DNA of 64,000 nucleotides from Hyalella azteca. Taxonomy: Eukaryota; Arthropoda; Malacostraca; Amphipoda; Hyalellidae. Shown here in pieces: positions 21,101 to 34,559 of this stretch. The DNA is taken from the NCBI RefSeq assembly GCF_000764305.2, contig NW_025943819.1, positions 345,184 through 409,183 of the forward strand, given 5' to 3'. A program made the translations under genes and the position numbers. The notes beneath the pieces were generated by a model. That model did not search any database. It saw only the letters and a list, made by a program, of their open reading frames with translations, and was not told the origin of the DNA. The first letter of the stretch is position 1. Each line of letters begins with the position of its first letter.

Positions 21101-22134
21101 AAAAAAACGTGACGGATTACCCACAACGTCAATTGTTACACGAGGCTAGTTAAGTATGAGGCATTCCCATCACCTGTTTCTGGATAGGTAACAGCTTGTC
21201 GAGTGCCTAGGTCTGGAAATATTGAGTATCCTAATGCAGTTCCAAACCTCCTATATAACATCTCACTCAGGATCTTATTAAGGTAGAAGAGTTAAGGAAC
21301 AATCCTTCGTTATTCAATGCGCAAACAACTCGTACCATTCGGATTCCACCGAGTGAGTTGGAATAAATTTCGGTCACCTGTGATTTCTCAAGGAGTCGCT
21401 TGATGACCTCGTCCTTGTTATAGAGCCTGCCGAGCTCGCAGGCCACCACAGGCGCCCGCAATGCCGTCTGTGATACGGAGCAGTGACGCCACCTGTATGT
21501 CCGCTCACCCACGAGGTCTTTCTGTTTAACCGGTGGGAAAATTAATTACACATCAATTAACAATGTAAATATTTAAAATAAATTTTATCAAGAGGAAGCA
21601 CTGTGCACTGATCTGTAGGTCCGCTCACCCACGAGGTACTCCTGTTCAATCAATAATAAAATGAAATTAATATTAGGAATTAAGAATTCTTAAGTTAAGA
21701 ATTAAGAAGTTAATATTTAAAAATAACTTTTATAAAAAAAACGCTCTTTGTATATCGGCTCAGTGATAGACTGACTTTTATTCAATTCATTGCATTTAAT
21801 GATTATTTATGTATGGCTTTCTCAAAAACGACGCGGCAAGTGCTCAATATTTAGGCTTTAATTATTGAAATACGAATTTTGAAGATGGAAATAGTTAAAC
21901 ATGAACCATATGACATAAAATTTCAGATCGCGTGCAAGTGATCATAATATTCATAAAATGTATGACAGCCAAACCTCACCAAATTTTAATAGAAAAACAT
22001 TCCCGAGAAGAATTGAGGATTTGGCATAGGTAGCTCCTTTAACAAGATTAAATCTACAATCTTACCTGTTCGCCTTTTTGCTTGGTTTTGACGAGCTCGT
22101 CCCGTTTGGGGATGGTACCTCCATCGCATCCCAT
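18138..22134 (-). CDS. RTF2: Replication termination factor 2 (RTF2), 5 exons, 302 aa
   Basis: Nuclear protein of the replication fork, related to Schizosaccharomyces Rtf2. In human cells it acts at the replisome, must be removed from stalled forks by the DDI1/2 proteasome shuttles, and has been linked to RNase H2; the plant homologue affects splicing. Exons in transcript order: 22134-22066, 21521-21378, 19990-19763, 19049-18836, 18391-18138; phases join (909 nt). The N terminus MGCDGGTIPKRDELV is the family signature, and a TAA lies in frame two codons upstream of the ATG. Next come VVACELGRLYNKDEVI (54-69) and the zinc-binding part WICPVSGLEMNGKHGFC (115-131), CGC 136-138 and CCAC 153-156. 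A Lys-rich linker (about 180-215) leads to the conserved end WVTCNPQYY. Length is close to the 306 aa of human RTF2. The exon 5 acceptor (ACACAG) lacks a good pyrimidine tract. Intron 1 holds a partial copy of exon 2. Confidence 0.96.
21607..21646 (-). repeat. Copy of the 5' end of RTF2 exon 2 with its acceptor, in intron 1
   Basis: Read on minus, this matches the acceptor and first 25-30 bases of exon 2 (21521 downward) at an offset of 120 bp: AACAG, then CCTCGTGGGTGAGCGGAC. The copy keeps an AG acceptor. Splicing to it would read EYLVGERTYR and then hit a stop within about 10 codons. The similarity fades on both sides. Confidence 0.9.
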
Positions 22135-23937
22135 GATTTATTTGCAATAACAAGAAAATAACGCGGTAATGAGATCTGAAGATCAGAGTTACACATAAAC
22201 GTAATTTACCGAATTTAAACTTTAATGCTATTGCTTTCTGGAAAAAGAGGAAAAATAAATATTTTCACACAAATGCAGAATCACAACGGAACATTATATA
22301 ACAAATGTATCGAATTATATAAATTTTTTAAAATTAGATTTGCCGAAATAAATTGGAACTTTAATGCAAACTTTTACGGAACAAATGAAATAGTGAACCT
22401 GAATTTCAACTTAACACTCAGCACTCAAGTCTAGTTTCTCAGCACTCAAGTGCAGTCTCAAAAATTCTAGTTATCTTTATAATTAATTAGGTGGTGCACA
22501 TTTGGGTCCAGAATCTCAACTAGTCGATGGTGAAATTTGCGTTATCTGAGCAATTTTGGAACATTGATTAAATCTCTTTCAAAATGTGAATGTTTACAGA
22601 CGGAACATTGAGAAAAAAGTAACTACTGCTGAAAGGACCGGATCATGAGCATAAACATCTGATAAATTTACATCAAATGGAAACTATTATTATCTGCACG
22701 TGCAACGCAGCTTAAAAATTCCCGAAGAATAAACATTTTAAGATAATGTATCAACTAAGATGTAACTTGAAAATACAGAAAAGTCTGAGTGAATGAACGG
22801 ATAATTGCAAAAATTTTGACCTAGTTATTTCACGCAACAGCAATGTAGACACGTTGACAAAAAATTTACCAAATATTCAACTGGGGACTAAAATATTGAA
22901 AACATAATCTTCATGAATCATTAATCATTAATTATTCATTTTCCGAGTGAGACCGCATATTGTATATACCACGCTCAGGGACCGGAGGCTAGCGTGACAA
23001 GAACCCCAGCAGGGCATGGCTCCTGCTCCCTGCGGAATGAACTCGCCATAAATAAAATAAATTTAATTACAATCGAAAGTAATTTTGTGGAGATTTATGA
23101 TCAGCAATGTTTCGAATAGAAATTCCCAAAAATGCTTACATAAACCATAATTTTTCCAGTCAGGTATCAAACACAGGAGCTAAAAAATACTTGCAAAATA
23201 ATAAATCTCCAATTCATCAGAAAAAATCCTCTAATCCTTCATCTTCATCATGGTAATCAAATAGCAAATTAATGCACACACAAGGCGAAATTTTATCAAT
23301 AAAAAAAAACAGAAAAACTTGATTGTGTATGAAAATAGAACGAAACTGAGCATGTCTGAATCTCATCATGTGCTGCCAGAACAGTTCTCTTAGGAATACG
23401 AGAAGAAACTACAAAAATGTACAAAAATTTATGAAACATCTTGTCCAGTGCAGAGAGAGCATATGAAAACAATGGATTTATGTACAAAACTGCTTTAGTT
23501 TTGCCAAAAGCAAATACTGAAGACAGTGTGATCAATTGTAACGAGATATACACTTAGATTATCTTCAATCCCACATCAAATTAACCTAACATTCGATTTT
23601 TTTTTCATAAATTGAATGGCAATTTTTCTTGGTCAAATTTTTAAAATTTCGACAATGCCAATCTCCCAACATGTACCTAAATTATAAACTGAAATTAGAG
23701 ATTAAAGAACCAGACTCAGACTAGCGCAGTGTTACAAATGTTACAACATTTTTCGAAATTAATATTATATTGAGACTAGATCCCTGCAGGTTAACAATTA
23801 TCTACATCCGTTACTGACGAACAGTCACTGAGCAGCAAAAGAATACTAGCAGCACCCCGTTATTGAAACAACTCAATACGCAATATCAACACGTCGCAAA
23901 TTTGTTTCTCCTACTATTCAATACGAATCACGTATCG
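22135..23937. other. Intergenic, RTF2 promoter side and SLC25A26 3' flank
   Basis: 1.8 kb of AT-rich DNA between two minus-strand genes. It must hold the RTF2 promoter and the SLC25A26 3' UTR. No canonical minus-strand AATAAA was found close to the SLC25A26 stop. A CG-richer patch at about 22975-23045 has no identified meaning. Confidence 0.5.
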
Positions 23938-26900
23938 TTATCTAACTGCGTGTGCCTGGGTCTCCTCAGGAGTGTTGGAGATGCGGCTAAGAACGGCACT
24001 CGCTTGAGCGTACACGCCCAAAAATATGAAGCCTCCAATGGACATCCATAGCGTCCGTGGCACCACGCCTGCAAACAGCCTGCACAACCAATGCAAATGA
24101 GATGCGGTACACTGTAATCACTGTAGTCCATCCTAACATTCTCACTTGGAAGGCTCAAACTAGGCAGTCCAGAACATGCAAACAGCCTACAAAAAGAAGA
24201 CAGTTAACATACACCACAATAAAATCTGCCCTCAATGATCTATTATTAATAATAAAATGATAATAATAAAATTTGTTATATTTCACAGTATAACATCTTA
24301 ATACCATTTAGGGCCATTGTTTGCAGTCGGCCGGTGATAGTTGAAGCATATTTGAAATACCTATTTCACAGCACCAAAATCACAATTTCACCAAATTGAT
24401 AAAAAAAAACTATAAAATCATTACTTATTTAGATACAGATGTGCCTAAGAGGCAGATGTAATATTATTTAGATTTAGATGTGTAAACTATATACTTACCC
24501 AGGTATCCCGGACTCAGATACAACAAGTTTGAGCGCTAGCGGAAGTTTGCCAGATGCCTGAGGAGTGCCGGCGGCAGCAAGCATGATGCGGGTCTTCGCT
24601 ACATCCAAAGGAGTCGTCACAGCTGCCGAAATGCCCCCTGCAGTGAACAATTTGTGATGTTCATATCCTTTTTCTGACAGGTACTCAAAATTCCTTTAAA
24701 TAACTTTGGACTATATTTCCCAGTTATAGTGTTAGAGGTGGATACGATGTTGGAGAGCAAGGGTTTGTAATTATTAAGAAATATGTACATTCAATTATTG
24801 GCATCACCAAAGTGAAGACGAAGTAATTAGTAAACACGCTAATGAGAATAGCACCACACAAAATTTATCTATCTATCTTACTAGTTTGACTAGGAGTACA
24901 GGGTGATTCACAGGAAATTCCTTATTTGAAGGCTCAATGAAAGAAGAATTAGTAGAGATATCATTACAATATAATTTTTATTGAAGAAGACATTACCTCA
25001 ATTTTTGTATCACTTAGTTCTAAAGATGACGTCAGACAAATGATGGCCCCCATTGCCAATGCATTCAGTTAGTCTTTTTTGAAGTTCTGTTAAACTTGCT
25101 GAAGCACATTGACGGGTATGTTGGCCGCGGCTTGGTGTATGTTGTTCTTCAAATGAGGTAGGCTCCTTGGACAGTCATTGTAAACAATTGATCCAAGATA
25201 ACCCCATAACAAATCACACAGAGCCAAATCGGTAGAAGCCACGAAACAATCTATTTCCATTCAGGGACCCGACCTGACGGAGGAATATGGAACCGAGTAT
25301 GGAATGCTCACAGAGTAGCAATAATAGAACGACCATTAGAATGGTATGTCTTGACAGCAAATGCACGCTGCTTACTTGTCCAAAGCCTAGGCAACTGACT
25401 ATGTAGGACACAAAACTTTATGACCTTACTTTTCATATGAAATACTCCCCACCTTTTCCCTAAAACATCTGGCTACTTGACGTGAAATATAAAACAGAAA
25501 GTATCTGTGAATCACCCTGTATAATGTTTATATAATACAATTTCTTTCTAAACAAGAATCTTGAAGTAAGTCTATATGTTGAATACATTCGTCTCTAGTC
25601 AAGTCCTGGCAGGAGAAGAAGCTTAACTTTCATTCATTTCACAAATTTAAACACTAGAAAACAAAGCATTAATTTGAAAAAATCACGAACAAAAGGTTAT
25701 GTCTCACCGGCAAAAGCGCCACACACAGCTGCCTGCCATGACTCAATGGGTCTCCCTTGTCTCGTAGCCCAGAGCACTTTGAGGCCTTCCCATAAAGGGA
25801 ACTGGATCAGAGAGAAGGGAATCTCACGAGCTAGCGTTGTGAAGTAGCCTCGGTAGAGGCCAGCTGGACCTTCCAGCTTAAGCGTGCTCCGTGCGATATG
25901 CAGTGCTGACGAATGCTGCTGCGCTTGACGCCGCTGCTTCACAATCTCGGTAGGAACGCGGATCAGACAAGCTGTCTGGAGATGCATGCAATGAAAACGT
26001 ACAAAATTTGCAATTTACAATCACACTGTAGTGTTGTGACTTTTGTACCATTATTCAGCTTGCTGCGCCATGCATTCTTTGCACTCACCTGTGTCCTCTT
26101 TCCAGACTCATGAATGTAAATCACTCTCAGATCTTTTGAGTCAGTGCATGTATTTGTGACAGCCTTTTAAAAGCTTATCCCGCTGTGCCGTGGTTGATGG
26201 ATTTGATGCAAGTTTACCGGACCTTTGATGCTGCTAAATGCCTTGCCTGATCCTGCTGCTTGCTGATTGCCTGCCTGCTTTTGCCTCTTTATGGGTGAGT
26301 AGTGGCAATTGCCTGAACCTGATTTTAATGTTCCCACTCTTTTATATATTCACCCATTTGTATTACATTTTATAATTGTGTCATGTGTGCCAATGTATTT
26401 ACTGTGTTATATTTTATTATCTTACATACTTGTATATCTGTCGTTTGCTCTCCTGTCATGCACTAAAGCCAATTCCCGCATTTTGTTCACTTATATGGCA
26501 TCAAGAGTTGAGTCTAGAAAAACCTGGGAATTAAACTGAATCCAAGGGCACCCTTCACCACGACTCCATTGCAGCAAGTGAAATTGGATTGCTTCTTGTG
26601 GTGGGCTGTTGATGAGCACTGAGAAAACAGTGTTTCCTTTGAGTAACCTGCCTCAAGCTCAACCTTAGTGGAGCGCACAGAGAAGGGACTTGCTGGCCCA
26701 CTGGGTGGACACTTTAGCTCAATGTAACTAATGGTTACATTGTCCGGAATTATTGTGCCAGTGCAAATATGCTTTTATTGTGATGTTCTAGTAAAAACAA
26801 TCAATTTTAGATGGTAATTAGGAATTGATCTTATTGCCTGACCATGCGTTCGCCATTTGTATCTTGTGTGATGTCAGCCCGTGTGGGTGACCTTGGTTAA

Positions 26901-29405
26901 CCAGTTCTTTTATTTTAGTGATTAGGACTTGCGATTTGCTAGTTGCAACAAGGACTGAGGGCCTGGTGATTTCACGAGATTTCTGCTGTGTTTTATAGTG
27001 CAAGCTCCACCTGCTAGTGTGCCTTGCTGCTTCCATACCATCATAACACTACTAACCCCATTTCATTCTGCACCAACTGCAGTTGTCTACGGTTTGTTGG
27101 TTGTATGCTGGTTTCAGTGTTTTATAAAATATTTCCCTAAGCTGTGCCCAGGTGGCTTCAGTAGCCATACATGCCAGTCTTGTCCACCGCTGTACCATTT
27201 ACATCTTTAATATAAATATTAAACTTACCGGGGCCAAACGCCCCCCCTTACAACACAATACCCTAAAAACCCCAACTGTCTACAAGTTCACTTTTCATGA
27301 AATTTATAATTCTATATGAGGAGTTGGCAGGTACTGTGCATATGCAGAAATGCAAACAATTTAAAACATGTATGAATCAACAAAGTCATATAGGTAGTCA
27401 TTTTATGTTTGCAATTGTGGATACATATATATTGAAACCCACATAAGATGAATTCAGAAAGTGCCATCACACAAAATTTTTTTAAACCCAAATATATTCA
27501 TATAATTAGTAAGAAATAGGAGTCTCACAATCTCAAAGTTCATATAAAATTGTATGATAAATTTTGAAAAAATTAGTTCAAATTAATAAAAAGTACTGAG
27601 TAATTAAATCACAACAGATACCGTATAAATAGGAAAAATTTTCAAGTTGCACCTCTGAGATTATTTAACATAAAGGAAAGAAGAAAAAGTAAGAGATGAC
27701 TGCCAACTTTATAATGGCAAATTTTAAAATAGAGGTAGATCAAAATATAATTTAATCATGTATTTATACATCAATTTATAATCCATGTCTCATGGTTCAG
27801 AGGCCAATAAATAAAATCTCTAATTACTCTCTAAATAATTAAACGAATAAGAAATATATATAGAATGCAAGGTATATCATAACTTGGGATAAATTCCATC
27901 ATACATAAGAAATTATTGCAACAATCACATTAACAATTTTGGCCATTTTGTTTAAATTGTATGCTCCAATATTGATTGGATCTTCTTCTGATTGGTTGAA
28001 ACTGCAATGCTTGTCCCAGAGTTCCCAAGGATATAAAATAAATGTTACTCAATTCCAATACATAGAAATCTCAGAGCAATTAGAGCAAACCGACTAACCA
28101 AATTTTTGAAGAATTTAAATTAAAAATATTGAGATAAGTTTATCTTCAGTAAGCCAAGTCTTGACAAATCTCTGATACTCACCATTTCACCCACTCCAGC
28201 AGCCACCATCTGCACCAATGGTTGGTATTGTGGCGACAAAGACGTACCCAACTGAGCTTTTACTGTCTCATATGAGCAGAAGAACAGAGCAGCTGAAAAA
28301 TAAGATCTAATTTCAGAAATATAAACATGAAATGAGCTAAAGCAATTTTTGCTAATATTTTAACTTCACATACAGTGGTTCTACACTGTACAGGTTCAAA
28401 AAATGCATCTAAATTATATAATGATCACAAACTAGGGATTGGACATAATATCAGAATACTGTACTGATCAAATCAGCACAGTACTATCTACTATACAAAT
28501 AAATTACAATCAATAGCAAGATATACAAAATGCTCTATTTCTACAGCTGCAATATAAATAGGCTACTCAGAGGAGATTTTTAACCTCCTGGAGCAGAAGC
28601 TAGAGCAGCAGGTCCAAGTCCAGCATAGATATTGCAGAAGCCTCCAGAAGCATTGAAACCTTGTCTGCTCTGCATTCGAGTTTTAAGAGTGTCCAATGGA
28701 AACAGCAAGACATCTGTTGCAAGTCCAGCACATGCACCTGACTGCTCACAAATAATGTAGGTATATAAATCCATCCTTTACTCTGGTAAAATTTAATTCA
28801 TTTTTAATTCAAAATCCAAAGTGTTTCTTAGGATTATGTGAAGGTATGTTTCTCCCAGTATTTTTTATTTCAAGTGAGCAAACTTACTTCATGGATGAAA
28901 CAATCATGTCTTGGCAAATGGAAAGGCAGCACAGGAATATTTTTCAAGTCTGATAAAATTATTATAATAGGAGATACCTATATACAAAAATACATCAGCA
29001 GTTAGAAAATTAAATATATTTTACAATTTGTAGAACTGGAATGGGTTCACTTTTAGATTATCCAATTGTTGAATGTTTTTTCTACTACTATATTTACCAT
29101 GTTGTTCAAAGAAACCTATGTGCCCCCTTGTTTCAAGATTGTTACAAAATCTATTTCTTTAATTGAGAGATTCTTGCCAACAATTTTGTTTTGAAGCTAA
29201 ATATAAAATCATTAATAGAGAACAGACACATCCAAATCAGAAATCAGTTTACTAGTTAAGAATTGAGCATGATAGAACAGGTAAAAATAATTATCATTGC
29301 TATCAACTGCATTTTTATACAAAATATTTACCTATATGCTTATAATTTAAACATACTTACAAGTAATGCACTAATGGAAGAACTTGGAGATCCATCAAAA
29401 TTCAT
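23938..29405 (-). CDS. SLC25A26: Mitochondrial S-adenosylmethionine carrier, 6 exons, 286 aa
   Basis: Inner-membrane antiporter that brings S-adenosylmethionine into mitochondria in exchange for S-adenosylhomocysteine, supplying methylation of mitochondrial RNA and proteins and lipoate and ubiquinone synthesis. Exons in transcript order: 29405-29361, 28741-28585, 28292-28183, 25975-25708, 24637-24499, 24079-23938; phases join (861 nt). Three carrier repeats are visible with signatures PLDTLKTR (30-37), PTEIVKQR (112-119) and PLDVAKTR (203-210). [27 protein letters not shown] and [10 protein letters not shown] are typical of the SAM carrier rather than other SLC25 members. The first exon is only 45 nt ([15 protein letters not shown]) and was identified by its canonical GTAAGT donor, matching phase and fit to the ALVAG start of homologues; a stop lies in frame upstream. 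The alternative start at 28774 lies in intron 1 and is rejected. Intron 4 holds a TA-flanked transposon, intron 3 a possible LTR. Confidence 0.96.
24899..25519 (-). mobile_element. TA-flanked transposon with a transposase remnant (mariner/IS630-like)
   Basis: A 621-bp element in SLC25A26 intron 4. Both ends are the perfect 15-bp inverted repeat CAGGGTGATTCACAG, each flanked by TA (24897-24898, 25520-25521), the target duplication of the Tc1/mariner/IS630 group. On the minus strand, around 25232-25075, a decayed frame reads [19 protein letters not shown] and later [10 protein letters not shown], like the C-terminal part of mariner-type transposases (CDFxLWGYLK). A frameshift and stops follow. 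It is a deletion derivative that cannot move by itself. Confidence 0.85.
26032..27255. mobile_element. Possible solo LTR in SLC25A26 intron 3
   Basis: The stretch starts TGTTGTGAC and ends CTTACAACA, the TG...CA inverted ends usual for LTRs, and is richer in C and G than the intron around it. No target duplication is visible, no second copy lies in the window, and no primer-binding site was found. This is a tentative call. Confidence 0.3.
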
Positions 29406-30771
29406 GATGCAGAAAATCAGGAGCTGATCAGTTAATTTCTATTTTACCTGGATAGTTTGTGGTAAATTCAAACCATAAGTTAGATTTAGGTCTATTGACA
29501 TTAATTTTAAAATGAATTCTACAAACAAATAGAATTTCATCATCAGAATAGTCAGCATTCCTAGGCAATTTGAAAACAATAAATTTACTATTATACTCTC
29601 TACCTCTGCTTTGGTGAGGAAAAAATCTACTCTGCAAGCTGTAACTGCCTCTTTGGAACCTTGTGTTTCTCAAATTGGACAACTTGAGTGCAGCTCTTGG
29701 GCTGCAAATGCATTTTCTAAAACATGCAAGTGATTATTCAAATTGTAACTAGATGTGCATAATATCACCATGTTTACCATATAAAAAAGAAAATAATTTA
29801 GCTTCATTTTGAAGGCAATTGAGCGTTATAAAGCACAATCTTTTTATTTTTGTCAAAGATGCATCATATTTTTGTTGATGGTGGCAAGATGTCTCAAATG
29901 ACTGCAACCACAAGACCATTAACAAAAATGTTTGTGCATTAAAGATTTGGGCAGGACTCCAGAAGGACAGTAGCATGACCAAATCAAGGATTGGAATTTT
30001 CCTACTTGTGAATGAAATTTTATGCCTTGATAAATCAAAGTGACAAATTTTTTAATAATTTTTAATCTTGTGGTGCAATTGTGCACTTTTGTTAATAATT
30101 AGGTAGTAGGTAATCTATCTGGTGGTAATATTGTGGCTTTGAAAATGGTGGGTAAGCTCCTCAAAATAATCAATCTTGACTAGTTTGAATCTGTTGCCCC
30201 CTTTTGTGGGCAACAGATTCACAGCTCTGAATCTGTGTCAGAGCTGAGAATGGATGTAGTTGTCTATTCTCAAGAGGAGTCCATTCATTAGTAAATTATG
30301 TGGCTACAGCTCTGTTCTGCTATACATTTAGCCTCTTAGTATGAGGCACTACAAAATTTCACTTTGGATTATTTTAATCCTTCCTACACTCCTTACAATT
30401 TCTTTAATGGCTAATTTGACTTCACCTAACTGAATAAGTATTTTAGTCATTCATTATGAAATGTCATGATAAATGATTTTTTTAGTAAATTACCACAGAC
30501 TATGAAGGCACACTTGTGTTTAATTCAATAAAGTACTCCACTCCTAGTTATATTAGGCAAGATAATATTTTTGTTGGCATTTGAAAGTTTTTGATAAACA
30601 TATCGAATTGACTTAATAGCCACATTGATCTTGCAGCAACTAAATCATCTTCCAACGGCAGAAAGTAGCTAGCAATAAATCAAGTTTCATCTTCTACATA
30701 TAAATATGCTCCCCTCAACGCCACTAACTTTGCCACATCACTTATGTTGCAAACTTTAAAACAAAACAATA
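29406..30771. other. SLC25A26 upstream flank, no gene seen
   Basis: AT-rich sequence upstream of the SLC25A26 start codon, expected to include its promoter and 5' UTR. Open frames are short and without motifs. No neighbouring gene follows before the transposon cluster. Confidence 0.5.
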
Positions 30772-32155
30772 CCGTCAAATGGGGTAATAAGGGACAAGCG
30801 GGGTAAATAGGGACGCACGTCCTGCATTTCGTAGAAATGTTGTAGTAGCTAAACTAATCAAAATATTGCAAAACTAAAAATAGTGGCGTAAACTTCAACA
30901 TTTTTACTATTTATTATTTAGTATAAAGATAGTTAAGAAATCATACATTTACTATCTCTAAATAATCGCTGAAAAAAATTTGAAAAGTGAGATTTTGGAA
31001 GAGTACCTGTACTAAGGTCTGGAGGCAAAGAATTTTTATCATATCAAAAAAATTTACTTACATAAAAGTTGCACACAGTTGTCGGCTTAAAAATGAGAAT
31101 TTGCCTATCTCATTCCCAGAAAATGGCAGCCATGGCGACGGGGCAATAAAGGACACCCACCCCCCCGGGATAATAAGGGTCACGCTTAAAAACTCATTTA
31201 CAGTAGAACCTCCGTTGGCAAATGCTCCAGTTAACAAAAAAATTGATTAACAACAAAGAATTTTGATTACATTTACCTCGCTCAGTGAAAAAAATTTCAC
31301 TTATCAAAAAATTAGTGCATCATTGGTATCACAGAATTGTGCATAGAATGTCATGAAATGTCTATACAAGTCAATAATTATGGCAGTGCATCGCCGTGTC
31401 GATACAAGTCGGTAATTATGGCTGTGCATTGTCATGTCAATCATATAGGTATAGAATTGTGCACCGGGCATCATAGAATAAAAAGTAATTGACCTAAAGT
31501 ATGATTTATTTCTCCAAAACATATTATAGTGTCACTAAAACATTCCTTTCTGTTTCAGGTATGTTTTTACAATATTTTTTATAGTAAATTCACTCAACCC
31601 AATTAAAATGGTGTGAAATTACAAGCCGTCCTGTAAGCTTACAGATACAGAAGAAATACATATAATATATAGATGCTGATATAAAGCTTGCAGTGGACAA
31701 GGTCGTTGTAAATGCTCAATGGCATGTTCATGGATACAGTAATATTACATCAATAATACAGTAATTAATGAATATGGTAATATCATATCAATAAAGGAAA
31801 AACAACTAAAAATCACAGAAAATGCTATTTATTTAACATCTACATCATCTACAAAGAAAGAGGAGGACTTCAGAATACTTTTTAGTAATGGATGAGTACA
31901 CTCTGCATGCTTCAAACATTTTAAATTGAGTTTCATTGCAAGTGTCCCGGATTACCCCATTCCAAGGGGTAACTTGGGACGCTTTTATTTTGCGTCTGGC
32001 GCCTCGCATATGCATATGGAATTTTTTAAGATGCCATTCGATAGCCCTTGCAAAGAGCTTTAAAATGAGCCCAAACTCATTTCTAAAATGTTTCATGGTA
32101 AGAATTTATCAACAAAAAACTTTCAAAACGGTCCCTTATTACCACGTTTTGACAG
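30772..32155 (+). mobile_element. TACCGTCAA-type element, copy B
   Basis: 1384 bp with inverted ends CCGTCAAATGGGGTAATAAG (left) and the matching right end finishing TTTTGACAG, flanked by TA on both sides. Internal motif copies include GGGGTAAATAGGGAC and a pair around 31945-31982 (TCCCGGATTACCCC and GGGGTAACTTGGGAC). No transposase frame was found. The body matches copies A (inverted) and C (same orientation) by eye along most of its length. The TA flanks suggest the Tc1/mariner group, but the superfamily is unproven. Confidence 0.85.
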
Positions 32156-32529
32156 TATATTTTGTTAAGAAAACTGAGCCACAATTTTCTACCGCAAACA
32201 AAAAGCGCTTTAGTAGTTATGTGGCAATCAAATCCAACAAATCCAACAAATCCTGGTTTTGACAAGTACCATAAGGTTTTATTTATGATTAACAAGTAAC
32301 ATGCCAATTTGCCTCAGGCTGGAGCCTTTTCTGGCATTGACAGATTGTAAATTTAGTAAACTTGAAGAAATTTCTTATCTCTGACACTAAAGAGTAAATT
32401 TGTGCACTGTAAATGGTTTCAAGCTTTCAACTACCTGAAATTTTCAAATTTTCTTAATTTTTTTGGCTTGTTTTATGAACTAAATTGGCCTTTTTCTCCT
32501 GCTCCATCTGGCAACCCTGACCAAGCATA

Positions 32530-33836
32530 CCGTCAACCGGGGCTACTCGGGACAGTTTTGAGCGTTTTTTGTTAATAACTTCTTACGATGAAACATTTCA
32601 TAAACAAGTTTAGGCTCATTTTATAGCTCTTTGCGAGGGCTATCGAATGGCATCTTCAAAAAATTCCATATGCTATTCGTAAGGTGCCAGAAGCAAAAAA
32701 AGAGTGTCCCGAGTAGCCCCATCGAACGGGGCTACTCGGGACACTGGGAATAAAACTTCATTTTAAAATATTTGAAGCATGCAGAGCGTACTCATCCATT
32801 ACTAACAGTACTCTGAAGTCCTCCTCTTTCATTGTAGACAATGTAGAGGTAGAATAAAGACATTTTCTGTGACTTTTACTAGTTTTTCCTTCATTGATAT
32901 GATATTACCATAAACATTAATTGACTTTGGCTGTGTTTTTGATTCATGCTGGGGTCGTAAATGCGGGGTGTAAACGTCAGGGTTAAAAACGACAGGGTCA
33001 TAAACGCCAGGGTTGTAAACCAGGTCATAAACGCCTGAGTGACTTTGGCCACTGTTTATGACCGTTTATTACCCCCACTTTGGCCATCATTATGAACATG
33101 GCTGAATCACCCAGTTGACGGTACCGTATTATTGATGGGATATTACTGTATTATTGATGGGATATCATGGTATCCATGAACATGCCATTGAGCATTTACA
33201 ACAACCTTGTCCACTGCAAGCTTCATATCAGCAGCATCATAGCATTTTTTCTGTATCTGTAAGCTTACAGGATGGCTTGTAATTTGTGAGACGATAAGTG
33301 AACTTTTTTTTTCGCTCAGCGAGGTAAATGTAATCAATATTCTTTGTTTTTAATCAATTTTTTTCTTAACTGGAGCCTTTGTTAACTGAGGTTCTACTAT
33401 AAATGTGCTTTCCGGGGTGTCCCGAATAGCCCCGGGGGGGTGTCCCGAGTAGCCCCGCCGTGCGGAAATGGCCGCCATTTTTTTTTTAATGAGATAGGCA
33501 AAATCTGTCAATTACGTTTTCAAGCCGACACCTGGGTGCAACTTTTATGTAAGTAAAATTTTTTAATACGGCAAATATTTTTTTTGCTACAGACCTTAGC
33601 AGAAGTAACTTTTCAAAATAGCATTTTTCACCATTTTTTTCAGGAATTTTTCAAAGCTAGTATATGTCGTATTTTTCGACTTCCTTTATACTACATAGAT
33701 AGGAAAATGTTGTTGTTTAGGCCACTATATTTAGTTTAGCAATATTCCAATTAGTTTCGCTACTATGACTGTTTTACAACGTGTCAGAGGTGCGTCCCGA
33801 GTTGCCCCACCAGTCCCGAGTTGCCCCGGTTGACGG
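32530..33836 (-). mobile_element. TACCGTCAA-type element, copy A
   Basis: 1307 bp with perfect 13-bp inverted ends CCGTCAACCGGGG flanked by TA (32528-32529, 33837-33838), oriented opposite to copies B and C. The motif GGGGCTACTCGGGAC or its complement occurs near both ends and as internal groups around 32706-32750 and 33415-33460. An extra 190-bp block at about 32923-33120 (with repeated GTAAACG/CAGGGT words and ending CAGTTGACGG before TA) is missing from B and C and may be a nested relative. No ORF of note. Confidence 0.88.
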
Positions 33837-34559
33837 TACCTTCAGTAGTATCACCAACAATCCCTATCACATGAGTGACATCATTGTGGTGAGCATAGTA
33901 TCAAACCAAAGATTTTTAAGAATCAGTTAATTTTTAATCTCATCTAATCCAGATTTAAATCAATATCTTTAGTATGATAATGCCGGTATCCATGATACTT
34001 TGCTGGTCTACTTATAGAGCTCAAAAATAAACTAGAGAGAGAGACTAAAAAAAGTCTCTGTTTTTACACTATGATCAAAGCATAAAACATTGGTTACAAA
34101 TTGAGGAAAAAAATTGTGCCTAAGTGGTGCCAACCGCCAAGTTGGCTCCACAGGGACATGCTAATTGAATGGCCCATGCACTTTTGTTGACTGGTTTTGT
34201 AGACAATTTTCAGATGAATTTATGGAACAGATTTTAATAGCAAGTCTAATAAGCATAAGTTTGTCAAATCAATCTTGACTAAGCTAAGAACAAAGCTATT
34301 TATAGACAATACTACTTTTCTGCAAGCACGGTCAGAATTTATTTAGATTGCAAATAGCATGCAAAATGCTAATATTTAGCAAGTTTTATATGAATAAGTT
34401 TTTAAAATTAAAACCCAGCTTGACTTCTTAAACAACAAAACAATTCATTCAAAAAGCACTACTGCAAGCACTTAGGGCAATATATGTATATACAACCTCT
34501 TGAACACGTTTAAGAACACTTTTTACCACAACTACACTATCTATAAGGAAATGTTTCTG

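Noticed and set aside
28580..28774. SLC25A26 starting at the ATG at 28774
   Set aside because: The residues before SGACAGL do not resemble carriers. A GTGAGCAG acceptor lies at the start of the homology, and a 45-nt exon with a perfect donor and phase exists at 29361-29405.
32923..33120. A fourth complete TACCGTCAA-type element nested in copy A
   Set aside because: Only the right side (GTTGACGG before TA) looks like an end; the left side is not a clear inverted partner, so it is described only as an extra block.
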